DNA of 26,635 nucleotides, taken from positions 1 through 26,635 of the forward strand of contig JBJTMY010000202.1 of assembly GCA_046073825.1 (NCBI GenBank), written 5' to 3'. This document shows positions 15,099-24,049 of this stretch, one piece after another. Each line of letters begins with the position of its first letter. Position 1 is the first letter of the stretch. The stretch is from CAINEC01 sp046073825. Its GTDB lineage: Bacteria > Bacteroidota > Bacteroidia > AKYH767-A > OLB10. The notes beneath the pieces were generated by a model. The model saw only the letters and a program-made list of their open reading frames with translations. It did not search any database and was not told the DNA's origin. A program made the position numbers and the translations under genes.

Positions 15099-16556
15099 AT
15101 GCTAAAAAAACAATTACAATTTATCATTATTTATTCATTGATAATATTATCATACGTGAATAAAGCAAGTGCTCAAGGCTATGATATTAAAATAAAGGTA
15201 AATGGTTTAAAAGACACCTTATGCTATTTAGCCAATTATTATGGAGACAAGCAGTACATTAAAGATTCTGCCATGGTCAATTCTTCCGGTAATATTACCT
15301 TTAAGGGAAAGGAAAATCTCCCTGGTGGCATTTATCTATTTGTATTTCCGAATAAAACATATTTTGAAATAATGGTAGATAAAACACAATCTTTTTCGAT
15401 GGACTGTGATATGAATGACGCAATTAATTCGATGAAAGTAAAAGGCTCTCAGGAGAACACTGATTTCTATAGCTACTTGCAGTTTATTCAGCGAAAGTCG
15501 ATTGAAATGGAATCCTTAAAAGCAGAAAAAAATAAGTTAGAATTAGAAAATAAAAATGTAGATGTAGTAAAAGAAAAAATGAAGGCGGTGGATAACGACG
15601 TAATTAGCTTTAAAAATACTTATATTGCCGCTCATCCAGGTGCCTTTTTAACAGCTATTTTCAATGCTTCAAAGGAACCTGAAATTCCTGAGGCGCCACT
15701 TTTAGCTAATGGAGCCAAAGATTCAATATTTCAGTTCACTTACTATAAAGCGCATTACTTCGATAATTTTGACTTAGCGGATGAACGCATTTTACGAACC
15801 CCTATTTATCACAATAAAGTATCTAATTACATCAAAAATTTAGTACTTCAAATTCCTGATTCGCTAATTAAAGAATGTGATATGATTGTGAACAAAGCAA
15901 AGTTGAATAAGGAGACTTTTAAATACGTTGTTTGGTATCTAACCAATACATACGAAACTTCTAATATCATGGGGTTGGATGCGGTATTCGTTAGCTTGGT
16001 TACAAAGTACTACACCAAAGATCAAGCTTATTGGGTAGATGATGCAACGCTTTACAAAATACAAGACCGCGCATCGATATTAGGACCTATATTAGTTGGT
16101 AAACAAGCCAAAAATTTAGTCTTGGCAGATACATCTGGAAACTATCAAAGTGTCTATAACATTAACTCTCCTTTTACTGTTCTTTTATTCTGGGATCCAG
16201 ACTGCGGTCATTGTAAGAAAGCTGTTCCTAAAGTGAAATCATTTTATGATAAAGCCAAAAGCAAAGGACTACAAGTATATGCAGTAAATACAGCGGTTGA
16301 AGAGGATAAGTGGAAAAATTACATCAAAGAAAACAAATTAGACTGGATTAATGTGGCTGACCTAAAAACACAAAATAATTTCCGTCACGAATTTGATATT
16401 TTAACTACCCCTCAGATTTTCATACTCGATAAAAACAAAAAGATTTTAGCTAAGAAAATTGATGAAGAGACAATGGAAAAGATTTTATGTAAAGAGTTAG
16501 GAATTGAATTTATTCCTCATCCAAAAGAAAAAGACGATACAGAAAGTCATCATTAA
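15099..16556 (+). CDS. Exported TlpA-like thioredoxin with DUF4369 and DUF5106-like domains
   Basis: This 485-residue protein has a signal peptide (about 1-25, ending NKASAQ). A DUF4369-like beta domain follows (about 27-115: DIKIKVNGLKDTLCYLANYYGD, GNITFKGKE). A Lys/Glu-rich helical stretch (about 130-175) leads into a DUF5106-like helical domain (about 176-325). The C-terminal thioredoxin domain (about 330-465) has the dithiol motif C369-G-H-C372 in FWDPDCGHCKKAVP and the cis-Pro in ILTTPQIFIL. It should be a periplasmic or lipid-associated disulfide reductase/isomerase; this domain order is common in Bacteroidota and usually of unknown substrate. It stands alone, with a terminator after it. 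No exact TAnnTTTG was found upstream; TAAATTTA near 15066 is one base off. The ATG at 15099 precedes a normal MLKKQ signal start. Confidence 0.92.
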   Translation: MLKKQLQFIIIYSLIILSYVNKASAQGYDIKIKVNGLKDTLCYLANYYGDKQYIKDSAMVNSSGNITFKGKENLPGGIYLFVFPNKTYFEIMVDKTQSFSMDCDMNDAINSMKVKGSQENTDFYSYLQFIQRKSIEMESLKAEKNKLELENKNVDVVKEKMKAVDNDVISFKNTYIAAHPGAFLTAIFNASKEPEIPEAPLLANGAKDSIFQFTYYKAHYFDNFDLADERILRTPIYHNKVSNYIKNLVLQIPDSLIKECDMIVNKAKLNKETFKYVVWYLTNTYETSNIMGLDAVFVSLVTKYYTKDQAYWVDDATLYKIQDRASILGPILVGKQAKNLVLADTSGNYQSVYNINSPFTVLLFWDPDCGHCKKAVPKVKSFYDKAKSKGLQVYAVNTAVEEDKWKNYIKENKLDWINVADLKTQNNFRHEFDILTTPQIFILDKNKKILAKKIDEETMEKILCKELGIEFIPHPKEKDDTESHH

Positions 16557-16564
16557 GAGAATTT

Positions 16565-16590
16565 AGGGCACTTTAAATGTGCCCTTTTTA
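16565..16590 (+). terminator. Rho-independent terminator after the thioredoxin gene
   Basis: AGGGCAC (16565-16571) pairs with GTGCCCT (16579-16585) across loop TTTAAAT, followed by a T run. It begins nine bases after the stop codon. Its T run overlaps the stop codon of the convergent OmpA-family gene at 16588. Confidence 0.85.
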
Positions 16591-18525
16591 TTTGATTTTA
16601 AATTCAGTTCTTCGATTTTGAGACCTCCCCTCTTCTGTGGAATTATCTGCTACCGGTATACTGCTTCCAAAACCTTTATAAGATAATCGAGAGGCCGTAA
16701 TTCCTTTCTGAATTAAATAGTCATATACAGCTTTCGCTCTATTTTCAGATAATATTAAGTTTGATTTAGCATCACCTATGGCATCTGTATGTCCACCAAT
16801 TTCAATGGCGACTGTGGCAGATGATTTTAAAAAAGCTACGAGTTTGTTAAGCTCTGCAAAACTTTGTGATTTCAACTCAAATTTATTGTTATCAAAAAAG
16901 ATGTTCTTCATGATTACAGATTCGCCTGCAACTGGTTGTTTTAATCGAGCTGTGATTTTAAATGCATGTTGATCATCCGTTACATCAGAGCAATTGAAAT
17001 AATCAGAATAAAATAGATAACCATCCTTACTCACATTTAACATATAGTCATTACCGGTAGTTAAACAAGCTAAGAAATCTCCCTTTCTTTTATCAGAAAC
17101 ATCGGACATAACGGTTCGTCCTGAACGAACATCAATAATTTCATATTTTGCTTGCAAAGGATTACCCGATTTATCATCAACTACTAATCCCTTCACGTAA
17201 CTCACTACAGCGGGACGAACCGCAGGATATAATTCAAAACTGTACATGTCTAAATCACCATATCCATCTTTACGAGTACTACTCATAAATGCTAACTTAC
17301 CATCAGGACTAACAATTAAACTGTTTTCATCGCCATTCGTATTGATAGGATAACCTAGATTGATGGCTTTACCCCAAGAGCCATCTGCTTTACGTTTACT
17401 CATGAAAATATCCAACCCTCCGAGTCCTGGATGTCCATCACTACTAAAATAAAGCGTCTGATTATCGGGATGAATAAAAACACTTTCTTCGACTCCTGGA
17501 GTATTGATAGAATCACTTAAACGAATGGGGTCGGACCAGCGGTTATCATCACTGTATGTACTCATGAAAATATCCTGTACTTTCTTTCTATTTTCATCAG
17601 TATAACCTCGAATAAAATACAATGTTCTACCATCAGAGCTAAACGAAGGTTGCGTTTCCCAGGCAGTGGTATTGATAGGGGCTCCTAAATTCATTGGTTG
17701 CGACCATGTATTCTCCCCCATCATTTGGGATAAATAGATATCACAATTTCCCATGCCATCTGGACGATTGCAAGCTGCATAAAAAACCACCTTGCCATCA
17801 GCACTGATAGATGGAGCACCCTCATTCATCATTGTGTTCAATGGGCCTCCTGGGTTAATGGCCTTTTGCCAAACGGAATCTTTTTTTGAACTGATGTAAA
17901 AATCTTCTTGCTGACGTCCACCCATTCGATCATCTTTAAAACGTCTTGTAAAGATGATTTTCTTTTGATCTACTGTTAAAGAAGGATAATACTCCCCACC
18001 TTCAGTATTGATTCCTGGACCTAAATTAATCGGGTTATAAGGTACAGGATGTTGAATTGCATCCATTGAAAAATCGCAAGAAGCGAGCATTCGCTGAATA
18101 GTATTCTTTTTATATGCAGGAATATTGTTTGCCTTTATTTGATACAAGTTTAAATGCTCCTTTGCCTGCTGATACTGTCCATCACGCAGTTCGTAACTAG
18201 CCAAAAGATAAATCGCATTCGGAAAATAATCAGGATTGATATTGACAAACTTTCGATAAAGCGTTATGGCCTTAGACAACTCATTTTGATCCGCGTAAAT
18301 ATCTCCTAAAGCCATATAAGGCTCTAAAAAATTAGAATCCTTTGACAATGCTTTTTCAAAGTAGGGAATCGCATTAATTCTATTTCCTCCATCTAACTCT
18401 TTTAACCCTTTCTCAAACGCATTGATTGCCGACTGGTTTGTGGAAGAATATTTCTGTTTTTGGGCATACGATAATTGAACTACTACCAGCAAAAACAATA
18501 ACAAACTTATTTTTGTTTTTATCAT
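16588..18525 (-). CDS. TPR / PD40 propeller / OmpA C-terminal protein with PorE-like architecture
   Basis: This 645-residue protein has a signal peptide (about 1-21, ending QLSYAQ). TPR repeats span about 28-135 (AINAFEKGLKELDG, PYMALGDIYADQNELSKAI). A WD40-like PD40 propeller spans about 165-430, with blades PSLTVDQKKIIFTRRF, PSISADGKVVFYAA, PSFSSDGRTLYFIRG, HPDNQTLYFSSDG and VSPDGKLAFMSSTRKDG. A carboxypeptidase-regulatory-like beta domain follows (about 438-515). The OmpA peptidoglycan-binding domain (about 535-645) has GGHTDAIG (D581) and GRSQNRRTEF (R638, R639). This domain order is the one described for PorE (PG1058) of Porphyromonas gingivalis, a periplasmic T9SS component that binds peptidoglycan. 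Bacteroidota often have several such paralogs, so orthology is not proven. The ATG at 18525 lies nine bases after the queE stop, placing it last in a folD-queE operon. Confidence 0.88.
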   Translation of the reverse strand: MIKTKISLLLFLLVVVQLSYAQKQKYSSTNQSAINAFEKGLKELDGGNRINAIPYFEKALSKDSNFLEPYMALGDIYADQNELSKAITLYRKFVNINPDYFPNAIYLLASYELRDGQYQQAKEHLNLYQIKANNIPAYKKNTIQRMLASCDFSMDAIQHPVPYNPINLGPGINTEGGEYYPSLTVDQKKIIFTRRFKDDRMGGRQQEDFYISSKKDSVWQKAINPGGPLNTMMNEGAPSISADGKVVFYAACNRPDGMGNCDIYLSQMMGENTWSQPMNLGAPINTTAWETQPSFSSDGRTLYFIRGYTDENRKKVQDIFMSTYSDDNRWSDPIRLSDSINTPGVEESVFIHPDNQTLYFSSDGHPGLGGLDIFMSKRKADGSWGKAINLGYPINTNGDENSLIVSPDGKLAFMSSTRKDGYGDLDMYSFELYPAVRPAVVSYVKGLVVDDKSGNPLQAKYEIIDVRSGRTVMSDVSDKRKGDFLACLTTGNDYMLNVSKDGYLFYSDYFNCSDVTDDQHAFKITARLKQPVAGESVIMKNIFFDNNKFELKSQSFAELNKLVAFLKSSATVAIEIGGHTDAIGDAKSNLILSENRAKAVYDYLIQKGITASRLSYKGFGSSIPVADNSTEEGRSQNRRTEFKIK

Positions 18526-18534
18526 ACCTTTAAG

Positions 18535-19149
18535 CTAAGGAACATTAATTATTTTATGCGTTTGTAAAGAGATTCTCCACGATGGATTTTCCTTCACATA
18601 ATCAACGATTAATTCGACTGCTTTAGTATGCTTACTATGCTCCGGTTGTAATAAGCTAATACAATCATTTGTAACCAAAGCTCTGTATTTTTCTGCCCAT
18701 TCAAAATCGCTGGGATGGTAAATAACTACTTTTAATTCATGCGCCAATTGTAAATTTTGTGGTAATGGAGCCTTAAACTTTTTAGGTGATAAACAAATCC
18801 AATCCCATTTTCCAGTTAACAAATGAGCTCCTGAAGTCTCAATTGCTAACTCGTATCCGTTCTCTTTTAGAACACTTGTTAATGCGGTTAAATCGTGCAT
18901 GGCTGGTTCTCCTCCAGTAATCACCACTAATTGGGTACTGCTTTCTTTTACCTTTTGAAGTATATCCCCAACCGTTAGCAAAGGATGTTTGTTGGCATCC
19001 CATGATTCTTTTACATCACACCATACACACTCCACATCACACCCACCTAATCGAATGAAATAGGCAGCACGACCGGTATTCATTCCTTCGCCCTGAATGG
19101 TGTAAAAATCTTCCATAACAGGGTACTTTTTATTTAACAAATCTTTCAA
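18535..19149 (-). CDS. queE: 7-carboxy-7-deazaguanine synthase QueE
   Basis: This 204-residue radical SAM enzyme converts 6-carboxy-5,6,7,8-tetrahydropterin to 7-carboxy-7-deazaguanine on the way to queuosine in tRNA. The cluster motif is CxxxCxxC: C37, C41 and C44 in GGCDVECVWCD. The preceding FYTIQGEGMNTGRAAYFIRLGG is the QueE signature, and VVITGGEPAMH is the SAM-binding glycine-rich strand. Length is normal for the family. The ATG at 19149 lies four bases after the folD stop codon, and the PorE-like gene follows after nine bases, so all three should share one transcript. No queC, queD or queF is in the window, and no preQ1 riboswitch fits in the short gap. Confidence 0.95.
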   Translation of the reverse strand: MKDLLNKKYPVMEDFYTIQGEGMNTGRAAYFIRLGGCDVECVWCDVKESWDANKHPLLTVGDILQKVKESSTQLVVITGGEPAMHDLTALTSVLKENGYELAIETSGAHLLTGKWDWICLSPKKFKAPLPQNLQLAHELKVVIYHPSDFEWAEKYRALVTNDCISLLQPEHSKHTKAVELIVDYVKENPSWRISLQTHKIINVP

Positions 19150-19153
19150 TGTT

Positions 19154-20038
19154 TTAATTATAACTAACTTTTTTCTGACGAGCCATTAAAGTATTTTGTA
19201 CAAGTCCAATAATAGTCATTGGCCCAACACCTCCTGGAACGGGGGTTATATAACTACATTTGGGTGCTACCGTTTCGAAATCTACATCACCTACTAATCG
19301 AAATCCTGATTTAGTAACGGCTGAGGCTATCCGCGACATTCCAACATCAATAACCACTGCACCTTCCTTAATCATTTCTGCTTTTACAAATAAAGGCTGT
19401 CCAATTGCTGCCACCACAATATCTCCTTGCTTAATAATCTCCCCAATATTGGGTGTTTTACTATGGCATATAGTAACTGTACAATTTCCTGGATATTGAT
19501 TTCGTGATAACAAAATTGACATGGGTGTTCCAACAATATTACTTCTTCCAATTACCACACAATGCTTACCAACAGTATCAATTTTATAGGTCTCTAATAA
19601 TTGCATGATGCCTTTTGGAGTAGCTGGTAAATAGCAAGGCATTTGTTGAGACATACGACCTACGTTAACAGGATGAAATCCATCAACATCTTTCTCTGGT
19701 AAAATGGCCTCAGTTACTCTATTAACACTGATATGCTTTGGTAAAGGCAACTGTACAATAAATCCATCTACTTCGGAATTATTATTAAGAGAAGCTACGG
19801 CTTTAAGTAATTCATCTTCTGTAACGCTAGCGTCTAAATGAATTAAGGAAGAATCGAAGCCAATATCCTTACATGTTTTAATTTTATTGCTAACGTACGT
19901 TTCAGAAGCCGGATCATTGCCTACAAGTATAGCTGCAAGATGAGGAGCTCTTTCACCGCGAAACTTCATTTCATTCACAATTTCGCTAATTTCTTTTTTT
20001 ATAGCTTCTGAAGTGGCCTTACCATCAATTAATATCAT
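19154..20038 (-). CDS. folD: Methylenetetrahydrofolate dehydrogenase/cyclohydrolase FolD
   Basis: This 294-residue bifunctional cytosolic enzyme oxidises 5,10-methylene-THF with NADP+ and hydrolyses the methenyl product to 10-formyl-THF. The substrate-site signature is ASETYVSNKIKTCKDIG with Y48 and the catalytic K52. Later blocks are DGFIVQLPLPKH, the EKDVDGFHPVNVG loop, the dinucleotide-binding VVIGRSNIVGTPMS, and the C-terminal TPVPGGVGPMTI. It is the first gene of the tight folD-queE-PorE-like cluster. Upstream, the ffh terminator leaves only about 13 bases before the ATG at 20038, and I see no TAnnTTTG there, so expression may depend on read-through from ffh or on a promoter I cannot recognise. 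Confidence 0.97.
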   Translation of the reverse strand: MILIDGKATSEAIKKEISEIVNEMKFRGERAPHLAAILVGNDPASETYVSNKIKTCKDIGFDSSLIHLDASVTEDELLKAVASLNNNSEVDGFIVQLPLPKHISVNRVTEAILPEKDVDGFHPVNVGRMSQQMPCYLPATPKGIMQLLETYKIDTVGKHCVVIGRSNIVGTPMSILLSRNQYPGNCTVTICHSKTPNIGEIIKQGDIVVAAIGQPLFVKAEMIKEGAVVIDVGMSRIASAVTKSGFRLVGDVDFETVAPKCSYITPVPGGVGPMTIIGLVQNTLMARQKKVSYN

Positions 20039-20051
20039 AATTTGTTGTTAT

Positions 20052-20084
20052 AAAAAATGAAAGCGCACATGAGATGTACGCTTT
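20052..20084 (-). terminator. Rho-independent terminator after ffh
   Basis: Read on the minus strand, AAAGCGTACAT (20084-20074) pairs with ATGTGCGCTTT (20070-20060) through an 11-bp stem with one G-U pair and a 3-base loop, followed by CATTTTTTA. It starts 16 bases past the ffh stop codon and ends about 13 bases before the folD start. Confidence 0.85.
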
Positions 20085-20100
20085 TACTTTTGATTTATCA

Positions 20101-21429
20101 TTAACGCCGTGTGGGCATATTTCGCATCATTTTTTGAGCTTGACCTGTTGTAAACATTTTCATCATTTTACGCATGTCTTCGAATTGTTTTATCAACCTA
20201 TTAACATCCTGAATAGAAGTTCCGCTTCCTTCAGCGATACGCTTTCTTCTTCCTCCATTCAAAACTTCTGGTCGTTCTCTTTCCTCTGGTGTCATGGAGT
20301 GTATGATGGCTTCAATTGACTTAAAAGAATTTTCATCCACATCAATATCTTTCACCATTTTACCCATGCCAGGAATCATTCCCATGAGGTCTTTGATATT
20401 CCCCATTTTCTTAATTTGCTGCAACTGCCCTAAAAAATCATTGAAGTTAAATTGATTCTTAGCAATTTTCTTTTGTAACTCTGCAGCCTGCTTTGCATCA
20501 AACTGTTCTTGCGCTCGTTCTACTAAGGAAACGATATCCCCCATGCCTAGAATACGATCGGCCATACGTTCTGGATAGAACACATCCAACGCATCCATCT
20601 TCTCTCCAGTACCTACAAATTTAATCGGCTTGTTCACTACCGATTTAATAGATAATGCCGCTCCACCCCTTGTATCACCATCTAATTTCGTTAATACAAC
20701 ACCGTCAAAGTCTAATCGATCGTTGAAGGCTTTAGCTGTATTTACGGCATCCTGACCAGTCATTGAATCGACCACAAATAAAATTTCATCTGGGTTAATT
20801 CCGGCTTTAATTCTGGAAATTTCATCCATCATTTCCTCATCAACAGCTAAACGACCAGCCGTATCGACAATGACGGTATTTAATCCTTTACTTTTCGCAA
20901 AGGCAATTGCATTCTGAGCAATTTGAACAGGATTTTTATTTTCCACTTCACTATAAACTTCCACCCCTATTTGTTCTCCTAATACTTTAATCTGATCAAT
21001 CGCTGCGGGACGATATACGTCGCAGGCAACTAATAAAACCGAGCGATTTCTTTTCGTTTTTAAAAAGTTAGCGAGCTTACCAGATAATGTAGTTTTACCG
21101 GACCCTTGCAAGCCCGACATTAAAATTACAGAAGGAGTACTTTTTAAATGAATGTCTGCTGCTTGACCACCCATCAAAGAAGTTAATTCTTCCTGAGTAA
21201 TTTTAACCATCAATTGACCTGGAGAAACGGAAATTAAAACGTCTCGTCCTAAGGCCTTTTCTTTAACGGTATCAGTAAATTGCTTAGCAACCTTGTAATT
21301 TTCATCGGCATCCAAAAGTGCTTTACGTACTTCTTTTAGCGTTTCTGCAACATTGATTTCTGTTATTTGTCCTTGCCCTTTTAGGAGTTTAAACGCCCTA
21401 TCGAGCTTATCACTTAAATTCTCAAACAT
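20101..21429 (-). CDS. ffh: Signal recognition particle protein Ffh (SRP54)
   Basis: This 442-residue SRP GTPase binds signal sequences and 4.5S RNA and delivers ribosomes to FtsY at the inner membrane. N domain about 1-90, starting with the typical MFENLSDKLDRAFKLLKGQG. The G domain has the P loop GLQGSGKTT (106-114), the DVYRPAAIDQ insertion-box region, DTAGRL (189-193) and TKLDGD (247-252). The M domain (about 300-442) has FNDFLGQLQQIKKMGN, LMGMIPGM, RRKRIAEGSGTSIQDVNRLI and a Met-rich end (MRKMMKMF, QKMMRNMP). All key residues are present. The start is certain from the conserved N-terminus. A -7 element ends four bases before this ATG, so a leaderless mRNA is likely. It follows lptD by 60 bases on the same strand. 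Confidence 0.98.
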   Translation of the reverse strand: MFENLSDKLDRAFKLLKGQGQITEINVAETLKEVRKALLDADENYKVAKQFTDTVKEKALGRDVLISVSPGQLMVKITQEELTSLMGGQAADIHLKSTPSVILMSGLQGSGKTTLSGKLANFLKTKRNRSVLLVACDVYRPAAIDQIKVLGEQIGVEVYSEVENKNPVQIAQNAIAFAKSKGLNTVIVDTAGRLAVDEEMMDEISRIKAGINPDEILFVVDSMTGQDAVNTAKAFNDRLDFDGVVLTKLDGDTRGGAALSIKSVVNKPIKFVGTGEKMDALDVFYPERMADRILGMGDIVSLVERAQEQFDAKQAAELQKKIAKNQFNFNDFLGQLQQIKKMGNIKDLMGMIPGMGKMVKDIDVDENSFKSIEAIIHSMTPEERERPEVLNGGRRKRIAEGSGTSIQDVNRLIKQFEDMRKMMKMFTTGQAQKMMRNMPTRR

Positions 21430-21433
21430 GAGG

Positions 21434-21441
21434 CAAAAGTA
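21434..21441 (-). promoter_or_regulatory. -7 promoter element (TACTTTTG) for ffh
   Basis: On the minus strand 21441-21434 reads TACTTTTG, an exact TAnnTTTG match. Four bases (CCTC) separate it from the ffh ATG at 21429, so the start site falls at or next to the initiation codon. No TTG is seen at the usual -33 spacing. Confidence 0.55.
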
Positions 21442-21489
21442 ATAAAATGCTAGGAGCTTAAAAAGCGTTTTTTATCGAAAAGCGATCTT

Positions 21490-24033
21490 CTATCGTTGAT
21501 CAAAACGATCGTTTCGTTTCGTTAGTTTTAAGTCTTGCAAAACGCTCGACTTCACGTTAATCTGAAAATAATAATTCTGTTGAAATCCGAAAGGAACCCA
21601 ATTCAGACGCATTTCCCAACAATGTAAGTCACGATAAATACCAAGGGAAGTATAAGAAAGGTCCTTTTGAATAAAATCATATCCAGAATTAAAATTCACT
21701 TTCCATGCTTTGGTAACTTGGATGTCCCCACTGAAGTTAAGAGTTTGCGTAGTTTGGTCGGAGGTTAAAAAATTATTTTGATAATATAAGCTATATCCCA
21801 CGTACAAATTAAAAGGCACAGTATAATCGATATAATCTTCCTTGTTTTTATTAATCGTTTGAAGCTCTTCTTTACTTCCTTTTTCGGAAGTGTAATTCTT
21901 CTTATTATTCACTACTGAAAAATTCAATGATAAATTCGCATTATTTAAATGCGCAAGCTTTCCATTTTCATTAAGTTCAAATTTATTTATGCGTGTACCA
22001 GCGGTATTAACGATATATGGGTCAAATACACCTGCAAAGTTAAAAGTGACTTTATCCAATAAAGTAGTTCTACCTGCTACTCCAATTGGCGATAGATTCA
22101 TCGAATCTAAAGCAAAATTATAATTGGCAGAAGCCGCTAAACTTTCAAAAATTTTAATCTTTTTTAGCACGTCGGATGAATCCGTTTTTGTTCTTGTTTT
22201 CATCTCTAAATTGTTATCGAGATTAAAAGTTAACAATGAGGACTTACCAGAACCTGGTCCACCATACAAAGCACCTTCAAAGATGGAATATTGCCCCATC
22301 TTTCCTGTTGAATCTAATTGCACTGATTTATAAATTCCATAAGCAGGATCTGAAAAATCTGGTCGCCAAGAATAACCGATTGAAGGAGTTATTACGTGAC
22401 GGATAGCCGCTATTTTTCCTTTCTTAAATTGCACTAACCCAAAAATGCGTGTATTTACATTCGCTGCAAATGAAAATTCTCTGGCCGATTTAAATCCTTT
22501 AATCGTATCTACACCAATAGTTTTAGTAGAGGCGTTGTAGTATTTTTCAATTGTTTTTAAATACCATTTTTCAGAGTAGGAAATACTTGGACTAATATTG
22601 AAAAATTTAAGAACCGTAAAGGATGTACTTATTGGAATTGTATGTTGAATCCCATAGCGTAGTTTCTTCAACGATTCATCTTTAAAAAGCAAAGTATCTT
22701 TTGTTGCGACAGCGTTTTGAAAATTAGTAGTATAACTCACTCCAATTTTCTCGTACCATTTCATACTTCCTACCTGCTCTTTTCTTTTGAACGGAGAAAT
22801 ACGTCCCACACCAAACGTAGCAGAAGGCAAACTCACTGAAATATCACGCGTAGTAGTGTTTTGAGAATGAGACATCCCTACACTCAAACTAATTGGTTTA
22901 CCTACCCATGACTTGCTATATGCTACCGAAGAAGTAAAAGTATTCGTTAAAAAATTGGTAGAATTAGAGAGGTTGTATTTATAAAAAGAACTGGAACCTG
23001 CGTTAACACTGGCACTGAAAGAAGTATTAGGACGAGCCTTTGAATCTTGCATGTGATTCCAACGAATAAAAAATCCTTTTTCTGTGTGATAATCCGGCAA
23101 TTCTATTTGACTCACTTTAGTGAAAGAATAATTGACTGAAAGATTTCCGGAATAATGATAACGGTTGTTATAGTTCGAAAAAGTATTTACACGATAACTT
23201 CCTCGAGAATAAATGTCTCCCGTAAGTGCTAAATCAAAATGATCACTTAATCCGAAATAATATCCGCCATTCGTTAAAAACACACCGAGCTGAGCTGACT
23301 GACCATAAGCAGGAATTAAAATTCCAGATGTTCTTGCTTTTTTATTCGGAAAAAATCCAAAGGGAATTGCGAAAGGTGTGGGTACATCACCAATCACTAA
23401 TTCAGCAGGGCCGGTTACAATTTTATTATCAGGAATTACCTTAATCTTTGAACTAGAAATATAATAATGAGGGTGCTCTGCTTCACAAGTAGTATAATAA
23501 CCATTTTTAATAAAGGTAGTATTATCACTTTCCTTTTTAACAGTTGTTCCATGAATAAAGCTTTCTCCTTGCTGAGTAGTAATTTCGGTTATTCGCCCAC
23601 GTTTAGTATCAAAATTATAACGAATACTATCTGATTTAAACTCGTCATTATTTTGTTTAAATAAAGGATATCCAACAGGATTCCCCAAACTGTCCTTTGT
23701 TCCACAGGCAAATAAATTTCGATTAGTAAAACTTAACTCGATATAATTTGCTTTCAAATCAATGTCTTCATAGGTTATATGTGCATTCCCATACATGTAC
23801 ACCTTTTCATTTTCTAAATCATACACAATAGAATCAAAAGCATTATACACCACTTTAGACTTGAAATCAGATCCTAATTGAACAGAATCAACAGCTATTG
23901 TGTCAGTTTTGAAAACGTTAGCGCTATCTTTTTGAGCATTTACATTAGTAAAAATAAAAAATAGGCATGATACCAAAAACCAACATTTTATCGTTGATAA
24001 GTTGTACGATTTAATACGAATTCTTAGCTGCAT
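21490..24033 (-). CDS. lptD: LPS-assembly outer-membrane protein LptD
   Basis: This 847-residue protein has an N-terminal hydrophobic signal (about 14-33, ending TNVNAQ). An OstA/LptA-like beta-jellyroll region follows (about 50-215) with SIVYDLENEKVYMYGNAHITYEDIDLKA split by short turns, FKSDSIRYNFDTKRGRI, and NGYYTTCEAEHPHYYI, where the Cys belongs to the family's typical C-x-x-x-x-P-H/HYY block. FAIPFGFFPNKKARTSGILIP marks the entry into the C-terminal barrel, which fills the rest. By family it inserts LPS into the outer leaflet of the outer membrane as the terminal part of the Lpt bridge. It is divergent from the cell-wall amidase at 24079, an arrangement I recall from other Bacteroidota. 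Promoter at 24070-24063. The ATG at 24033 is the only early Met. Confidence 0.9.
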   Translation of the reverse strand: MQLRIRIKSYNLSTIKCWFLVSCLFFIFTNVNAQKDSANVFKTDTIAVDSVQLGSDFKSKVVYNAFDSIVYDLENEKVYMYGNAHITYEDIDLKANYIELSFTNRNLFACGTKDSLGNPVGYPLFKQNNDEFKSDSIRYNFDTKRGRITEITTQQGESFIHGTTVKKESDNTTFIKNGYYTTCEAEHPHYYISSSKIKVIPDNKIVTGPAELVIGDVPTPFAIPFGFFPNKKARTSGILIPAYGQSAQLGVFLTNGGYYFGLSDHFDLALTGDIYSRGSYRVNTFSNYNNRYHYSGNLSVNYSFTKVSQIELPDYHTEKGFFIRWNHMQDSKARPNTSFSASVNAGSSSFYKYNLSNSTNFLTNTFTSSVAYSKSWVGKPISLSVGMSHSQNTTTRDISVSLPSATFGVGRISPFKRKEQVGSMKWYEKIGVSYTTNFQNAVATKDTLLFKDESLKKLRYGIQHTIPISTSFTVLKFFNISPSISYSEKWYLKTIEKYYNASTKTIGVDTIKGFKSAREFSFAANVNTRIFGLVQFKKGKIAAIRHVITPSIGYSWRPDFSDPAYGIYKSVQLDSTGKMGQYSIFEGALYGGPGSGKSSLLTFNLDNNLEMKTRTKTDSSDVLKKIKIFESLAASANYNFALDSMNLSPIGVAGRTTLLDKVTFNFAGVFDPYIVNTAGTRINKFELNENGKLAHLNNANLSLNFSVVNNKKNYTSEKGSKEELQTINKNKEDYIDYTVPFNLYVGYSLYYQNNFLTSDQTTQTLNFSGDIQVTKAWKVNFNSGYDFIQKDLSYTSLGIYRDLHCWEMRLNWVPFGFQQNYYFQINVKSSVLQDLKLTKRNDRFDQR

Positions 24034-24049
24034 TCCTATTGTAAGCCCT

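Noticed and set aside
18500..19160. A preQ1 riboswitch controlling queE
   Set aside because: queE begins four bases after folD with no room for an aptamer, and nothing resembling one is seen upstream of folD.
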